A DNA stretch of 9,184 nt from Belnapia sp. Its GTDB lineage: Bacteria; Pseudomonadota; Alphaproteobacteria; Acetobacterales; Acetobacteraceae. Position 1 is the first letter of the stretch. Every line of letters starts with the position of its first letter. Location of the stretch: NCBI GenBank assembly GCA_028291445.1, contig JAQGIA010000145.1:1-9184 (forward strand), given 5' to 3'. Of the stretch, positions 5,506-9,184 are shown piece by piece. The notes below the pieces were generated by a model. It saw only the letters and a list, made by a program, of their open reading frames with translations, was not told the origin of the DNA and searched no databases. Both the position numbers and the translations under genes were made by a program.

Positions 5506-7131
5506 CTACCGCAGGCTGACCGGGGAGAAATCGACGAACCAGCTCTGCGCCTGCACCACCCCCTGGACCCGCGCCGAGACCGCGCGCGGGTTCACGTCAT
5601 GCACCACGAAGAGCCACACCGCCTCGTCCACCATCCGCTCATGGATGCGGGCGAGCAGCGCGTCCTGCTTCGCGGTGTCGAATTCGGCCTTCACCGCGGC
5701 CGCCAGCCGGTCGAATTCCGGGTCCGCCAGCATGCCCCAATTGAAGCCGGCGGGCGGCACCATGCGGCTCTCGACGTGGCGCAGGAAGGCGCCGACCGGG
5801 TCCATGGAATTCCAGCTGTTGTTCAGCCCGTGGATGCCGCGGTTCTGCGGCCCGGCGGCGCCGCCGGCATCCCGCCGCGCCCGCATCGCCTGCCATTCCA
5901 GCACCTCGAAGCTGAGATTGACCCCGATATCGCGGAAATTCTGCTGGATGAACTCGTTCATCGGCAGCGGGTACATCTGGCCCGAGCCGGAGGGCGCGAT
6001 CATGAAGCGCAGCGCCAGCGGGTTGCCCGGGCCATGGCCGGCCTCGGCCAGCAGCCGCTTCGCCTCGGCCGGGTCGTAGCGCACCGCGAATTGCGGGGCG
6101 CCGAACCAGGGGCTTTCCGGCTGCACCACGCCCTTCGCCGGCCGGCCCAGGCCGCCCAGCAGCTCCCGCACCATCCCCTCCCGGTCGATCGCCAAGTTCA
6201 GCGCCCGGCGCACCCGGATGTCGTTCAGCGGCGAGCCATCCACCCGGCTGAAGACCTGCGGCCAGAGATGCGGCATCACCCCGGTCAGCACCTGGGCGCC
6301 GCCGCTGCGCAGCCGGTCCAGCATGTCGGGAGCCGGGCTTTCGATCCAATCCGCCTGGCCCGAGAGCAAGGCGGCGGTGCGGGTCGCCGCATCGGGCACC
6401 GGCAGCAGCACCAGGCGCTCGACCTTCGGGATGCGGTCCCGGTCCCAGTAGTCCGGGTTGCGGCGGAGCACCGCCTGCTGGCGCGGCTCGTAGCGTTCCA
6501 GGATCCAGGGGCCGGTGCCGGAAGGCTGCTTGCCGAAGGCGTTCCAATCCCGCCCCGCCGCTTCCCAGCGGGTGGGGGAGGAGACCAGGAACCAGGCGAG
6601 CTGCCAGGGCAGCATGCTGTCCGGCCCATGCGTCTCGATCTCCAGCGTACGGGCGTCGAGGGCGCGATAGGCTTTCACGCTGGGGATGCGTGGCACCATC
6701 TGGCCGGATTGCGCCGGATCGAACTGCGGTGCGGCGCGGTTCAGCACCTTGTCGAAGTTCCAGACGACGGCCTGGGCATCGAGCAGGCTGCCGTCGTGGA
6801 AGCGCACCCCCTCGCGGATCGCCAGCCGCCACAGCGCGTGGTTTTCCGGGTCCACCGCCCAGCTGGTCGCCAGCCCGGGGCGCAGTCCGGCCGGCCGGTC
6901 CGCCCGGCTGAGGTCGAAGCCGAGCAGGGCATCGTAGAGGGTGGATCCCATGAAGCGGAAACCCTCGGTGCCCTGGTCGGGGGAGCCGTTCTGGGTGGGC
7001 AGCGTCGCCAGGGTCATGGCGATGCGCAACGTGCCGCGATCCTGCGCGGCGGCGGGCCAGGCGGTGGTCAAGGCGGGGGCGGCGAGGGCGGCGCCCAGCA
7101 GGGCGGGGAGGGAACGGCGGGCAAGTGGCAT
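5506..7131 (-). CDS. ABC transporter substrate-binding protein, family 5 (peptide/dipeptide type)
   Basis: This periplasmic solute-binding protein would deliver a peptide or similar substrate to an ABC importer. It has 541 residues, normal for SBP_bac_5. Residues 1-29 form an export signal with twin arginine (ARRSLPALLG, R5-R6), a hydrophobic core and an AAA-QD cleavage region, so Tat export is possible. The mature part has the family pattern: YDALLGFD near 68, PGLATSWAVD near 87, the signature EGVRFHDGSLLDAQAVVWNFDKVLN at about 109-133 and GTGPWILERYEP. It also has RVRRALNLAIDREGMV in the second half and a C-terminal ERMVDEAVWLFVVHD. The start ATG at 7131 places the signal at the N-terminus. 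An in-frame ATG at 7152 would add seven residues, and neither has an ideal ribosome site. No permease or ATPase genes lie beside it here. It converges on the phage end and diverges from the amidase. The exact substrate is unknown. Confidence 0.93.
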   Translation of the reverse strand: MPLARRSLPALLGAALAAPALTTAWPAAAQDRGTLRIAMTLATLPTQNGSPDQGTEGFRFMGSTLYDALLGFDLSRADRPAGLRPGLATSWAVDPENHALWRLAIREGVRFHDGSLLDAQAVVWNFDKVLNRAAPQFDPAQSGQMVPRIPSVKAYRALDARTLEIETHGPDSMLPWQLAWFLVSSPTRWEAAGRDWNAFGKQPSGTGPWILERYEPRQQAVLRRNPDYWDRDRIPKVERLVLLPVPDAATRTAALLSGQADWIESPAPDMLDRLRSGGAQVLTGVMPHLWPQVFSRVDGSPLNDIRVRRALNLAIDREGMVRELLGGLGRPAKGVVQPESPWFGAPQFAVRYDPAEAKRLLAEAGHGPGNPLALRFMIAPSGSGQMYPLPMNEFIQQNFRDIGVNLSFEVLEWQAMRARRDAGGAAGPQNRGIHGLNNSWNSMDPVGAFLRHVESRMVPPAGFNWGMLADPEFDRLAAAVKAEFDTAKQDALLARIHERMVDEAVWLFVVHDVNPRAVSARVQGVVQAQSWFVDFSPVSLR

Positions 7132-7150
7132 GGGGGACGCAGGCTCCGGC

Positions 7151-7185
7151 ATGGGTTGGTGCGCGCCTTGCAAGCCCCAAGCCAT
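7151..7185. promoter_or_regulatory. Imperfect dyad in the divergent intergenic region (candidate operator)
   Basis: ATGGGTTGG (7151-7159) and CCAAGCCAT (7177-7185) are inverted repeats with one mismatch. An 8-bp palindrome CTTGCAAG (7167-7174) lies between them. They sit in the 73-base spacer (7132-7204) that must hold the start signals of both divergent genes. No convincing -35/-10 pair is visible. Regulatory function is inference. Confidence 0.35.
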
Positions 7186-7204
7186 CCTGCCGACCGGAGC
7201 GCCC

Positions 7205-8497
7205 ATGACCCCGCATGCCCTGACCGCCACCGAGGCCCTGGCCGCCATCGCCGCCGGCCGCCTGACACCCACCGACCTCGCCGCGAGTTGCCTCGACCGG
7301 GCCGCCGCGCGGGAGCCGGTGGTGCGCGCCTTCACCCACCTCGATCCGGACCGGGTCATGGCCCAGGCCCGTGCTGCCGAGGCGCGCGGCCCCGGGGCGC
7401 AGCGGGATGCGTTGCGCGGCATCCCGGCCGCCTTCAAGGACATCATCGATACCGTCGACATGCCGACCAGCTATGGCTCGGAGATCCATGCCGGGCACCG
7501 GCCGGCGCGGGATGCCTCGGTCGTCGCGCTGACCCGGGCGGCGGGCGGCGTGGTCTTCGGCAAGGTGGTCACCGCGGAATTCGCCAATCGGCGGCCCGGC
7601 CCCACCACCAACCCGCATGATCCGGCGCGAACCCCGGGCGGTTCCTCCTCCGGCTCGGCCGCCGCGGTCGGCGCCGGGATCGTGCCGCTGGCGCTCGGCA
7701 CCCAGACCTCCGGTTCGGTCATCCGCCCGGCGGCCTATTGCGGGGTGCATGGCTTCAAGGGGAGCTGGGGCGAGATCAGCTATGCCGGCATCCAGCTCAC
7801 CTCGGCGACCTGCGACACGGTGGGGCTCTATGCCCGGTCGCTGGCCGATATCGCGCTGCTGCGGTCGGTGCTGACCGCGACGCCCTTCACCGGCCTGGCG
7901 CCGAACAATGTCGGCGGCCCGCGCATCGGGCTCTGCCGCACCCCCTTCGCCGAACAGGCCGAGCCCTATACCCATGCGCTGCTGGACGAGGCCGCCAGCG
8001 CCTGCGCCAAGGCCGGCGCCACCATCGCCGACGCCACCCTGCCGGCGCATTTCGCCCGGCTGGTCGATGCGCAGCGCTGGGTCTCGGCCTATGAGGGCGC
8101 CCGCAGCCTGGCCTATGAGGCGACGGTCCACCGCGACCGCCTCTCCCCGGATATCCTGGAAGGCCGCATCCGCGACGGCGAGGCCTGCAGCCCGGAGCTG
8201 TACCGTTCCTCCTCCCGCTTCGGCGAGGCCTGCCGGATCGAGGCGGATGCCCTGCTCGGCGGCTTCGATGCGTTGCTGTGCCCGGCCGCGCCCGGGGAGG
8301 CGCCGCTCGGCCTCGCCTTCACCGGCAATGCGGTGTTCAGCACGATGTGGACCTTCCTGCAGGTGCCCTGCGTCAGCATCCCCGGGGCCAAGGGGCCTTC
8401 CGGGATGCCGCTCGGGCTGCAACTGGTCGGGCCGCGCGGCAGCGACCGGCGGCTGCTGGAGGTCGCGGCCTGGGTGGAGCAGGCGGTTTTCGGCTAG
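7205..8497 (+). CDS. Amidase-signature family hydrolase
   Basis: This is a probable cytoplasmic amidase that hydrolyses a carboxamide to acid and ammonia or amine; the substrate is unknown. It has 430 residues, slightly short for the family, and the C-terminal part looks compact. The Ser-cisSer-Lys triad is visible: K78 in IPAAFKDIID, S147 in TPGGSSSGSAAAV, and nucleophile S171 in GTQTSGSVIRPA. S147 and S171 are 24 residues apart, as in FAAH (S217/S241). YCGVHGFKGSWG follows as expected. The C-terminal VPCVSIPGAKGPSGMPLGLQLVG is the usual end pattern. The ATG at 7205 has GGAG at 7196-7199, five bases upstream, and begins the family's typical LTATEALAAIAAGRLT helix. The open frame extends further upstream but without family-like sequence. 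Divergence from a peptide-type binding protein suggests a shared substrate, such as an amide or peptide taken up and cleaved. DUF952 follows after 11 bases, likely co-transcribed. Confidence 0.94.
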   Translation: MTPHALTATEALAAIAAGRLTPTDLAASCLDRAAAREPVVRAFTHLDPDRVMAQARAAEARGPGAQRDALRGIPAAFKDIIDTVDMPTSYGSEIHAGHRPARDASVVALTRAAGGVVFGKVVTAEFANRRPGPTTNPHDPARTPGGSSSGSAAAVGAGIVPLALGTQTSGSVIRPAAYCGVHGFKGSWGEISYAGIQLTSATCDTVGLYARSLADIALLRSVLTATPFTGLAPNNVGGPRIGLCRTPFAEQAEPYTHALLDEAASACAKAGATIADATLPAHFARLVDAQRWVSAYEGARSLAYEATVHRDRLSPDILEGRIRDGEACSPELYRSSSRFGEACRIEADALLGGFDALLCPAAPGEAPLGLAFTGNAVFSTMWTFLQVPCVSIPGAKGPSGMPLGLQLVGPRGSDRRLLEVAAWVEQAVFG

Positions 8498-8508
8498 GCT
8501 GCCGCCCC

Positions 8509-8859
8509 ATGGACGACATCATCTACACCATGGTCCGCGCCGCCGACTGGCACGAGGCCGAAGCCGCCGGCGCCTACCACGGCAGCGCCGACGACCGCCG
8601 CGACGGCTTCCTGCATTTCTCGGACGCCGCCCAGCTCCGCGCCAGCGCCGCCAAGCACCGCGCCGGCGAGGCCGATCTGCTGCTAATCGCGGCCGCCACC
8701 GCGCCGCTCGGCGAGGCGCTGCGCTGGGAGAAGGCCGGCAGCCGCCCCGGCCTCTTCCCCCACCTCTACGGCGCCTTGCCGCTCTCCGCCGTGCGCAGCG
8801 TGGTGCCCTTGCCGCTCGGCGCCGACGGGACCCATGCCTTCCCCGCCGGGATCCCCTGA
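8509..8859 (+). CDS. DUF952 family protein
   Basis: This 116-residue protein of the DUF952 family has no established function. The family pattern is present: IIYTM at 4-8 followed by W14, the GAYHGS turn (21-26), DGFLHFSDAAQL (32-43, family E/D-G-F-I/L-H-x-S), LLLIAA (57-62), LRWEKAG (71-77) and FPHLYGALPLSAV (83-95). I recall the fold being related to ADP-ribosyl-transferase-like proteins, but treat this as uncertain. The ATG at 8509 is 11 bases after the amidase stop, so the two are probably in one transcript. The ribosome site is weak (AGG near 8496). The last 94 bases overlap the end of the convergent membrane transporter gene. The C-terminal part after about residue 100 is Gly/Pro-rich and less family-like. 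Confidence 0.88.
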   Translation: MDDIIYTMVRAADWHEAEAAGAYHGSADDRRDGFLHFSDAAQLRASAAKHRAGEADLLLIAAATAPLGEALRWEKAGSRPGLFPHLYGALPLSAVRSVVPLPLGADGTHAFPAGIP

Positions 8860-9184
8860 ACCAGCGCCCGCCGCCGCGCCCGCTCGCTCATCAGGCAGGC
8901 GCCGATCACCACCGCGCCGCCCAGCAGCATCGCCGCATCCGGCCAATGCCCCCAGAGCGCCAGGTCGAAGCCCACCGAGACCGGCAGCGCCGCGAAGCCC
9001 CAGGGCCCCAGCCGCGCCGCATCCGCGCTGCGGAAGGCCGCCGCCGTGCAAATCACCGCGCCCCCGGCCAATAGCCCATTGGCCAGCATCCGCAGCACAT
9101 CCAGCGGCGGCGCCGGCACCCAGTCCATCGCCGCCAGCGGCCCGAACAGCGCCAGCCCCACGAGGCTCGGCCAGAGCACCACGC
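8766..9184 (-). CDS. DMT/EamA-type membrane transporter, C-terminal part (runs off the right edge)
   Basis: This is a probable inner-membrane drug/metabolite transporter; the substrate is unknown. About 139 codons are visible and the frame is open to the edge. The Met at 9182 is likely internal, because the family is usually near 280-300 residues. Four hydrophobic helices can be seen counting from that Met: about 3-19, 33-50, 58-77 and 82-98. AFRSADAARLGPWGFAALPVSVGFDLALWG and PDAAMLLGGAVVIGACLMSERARRR follow the pattern of the second EamA repeat, where the last helix ends in a basic tail. A further about 33 hydrophilic residues follow (106-138), encoded antisense to the DUF952 gene. This tail is unusual and may result from loss of an earlier stop codon. 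It converges with the amidase/DUF952 pair. Confidence 0.8.
   Translation of the reverse strand, partial: VVLWPSLVGLALFGPLAAMDWVPAPPLDVLRMLANGLLAGGAVICTAAAFRSADAARLGPWGFAALPVSVGFDLALWGHWPDAAMLLGGAVVIGACLMSERARRRALVQGIPAGKAWVPSAPSGKGTTLRTAESGKAP

Noticed and set aside
7132..7204. Defined sigma-70 promoters for the two divergent genes
   Set aside because: No pair of -35 and -10 hexamers with acceptable spacing could be seen; only the inverted repeat is reported.
5599..7620. A 673-codon plus-strand open frame antisense to the binding protein
   Set aside because: It shows no recognisable domain and has His/Arg/Gln-rich low-complexity content. The minus-strand frame has a signal peptide and clear SBP family motifs.
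5639..8422. A 927-codon open frame on the minus strand covering both the binding protein and the amidase region
   Set aside because: It is antisense to the amidase and in another frame of the binding protein. Its composition is Arg/Gly/Ala/Pro-rich without family pattern, as expected from lack of stops in very GC-rich DNA.

Overview
The window is very GC-rich, with G or C at nearly every third codon position in the genes I accept. Together with the types of proteins present, this suggests an alphaproteobacterium, perhaps of the Acetobacteraceae (Roseomonas-like). That assignment is inference, since no rRNA or tRNA is visible. The window divides near position 5390-5500 into a phage part on the left and ordinary metabolic genes on the right.

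Left part (1 to about 5390): the late end of a podophage-type prophage. In order on the plus strand it holds a tailspike with a T7-tail-fibre-like N-terminus (29-2362), a small acidic-tailed protein in the small-terminase position (2367-2675), a large terminase resembling T7 gp19 / DNA maturase B (2659-4107), a one-helix membrane and coiled-coil protein that looks like a holin or inner-membrane spanin (4463-4786), and a SleB-type cell-wall hydrolase as probable endolysin (4783-5388). The genes are packed tightly, with several stop/start overlaps. The order tail fibre, small terminase, large terminase, membrane lysis protein, endolysin is that of T7/phiKMV-like viruses. One small gene (4104-4388) is inserted between terminase and lysis genes on the opposite strand, and may encode a winged-helix-like protein. 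Its stop codon and the terminase stop share the palindrome CTAG. The endolysin carries two in-frame tandem repeats: four 15-base units each starting with ATG at its 5' end, and five 12-base units coding for a Phe/Val-Ala-Pro-Gly run inside the hydrolase domain.

Boundary (5389-5505): a near-perfect 15-bp stem-loop with a following T-run (probable terminator of the lysis genes), a locally AT-rich patch, and a second, longer imperfect hairpin. The phage part probably ends here. No integrase, tRNA or duplicated core can be seen within the window.

Right part (5506-9184): a family-5 (peptide/dipeptide-type) ABC-transporter substrate-binding protein on the minus strand (5506-7131), facing away from an amidase-signature hydrolase (7205-8497) across a 73-base spacer that contains an imperfect dyad. 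The two could import and hydrolyse an amide or peptide substrate, but no permease or ATPase gene is present to test this. A small DUF952 protein (8509-8859) follows the amidase closely. The C-terminal half of a DMT/EamA-type membrane transporter (8766 to the right edge, minus strand) converges on it, overlapping by 94 bases.
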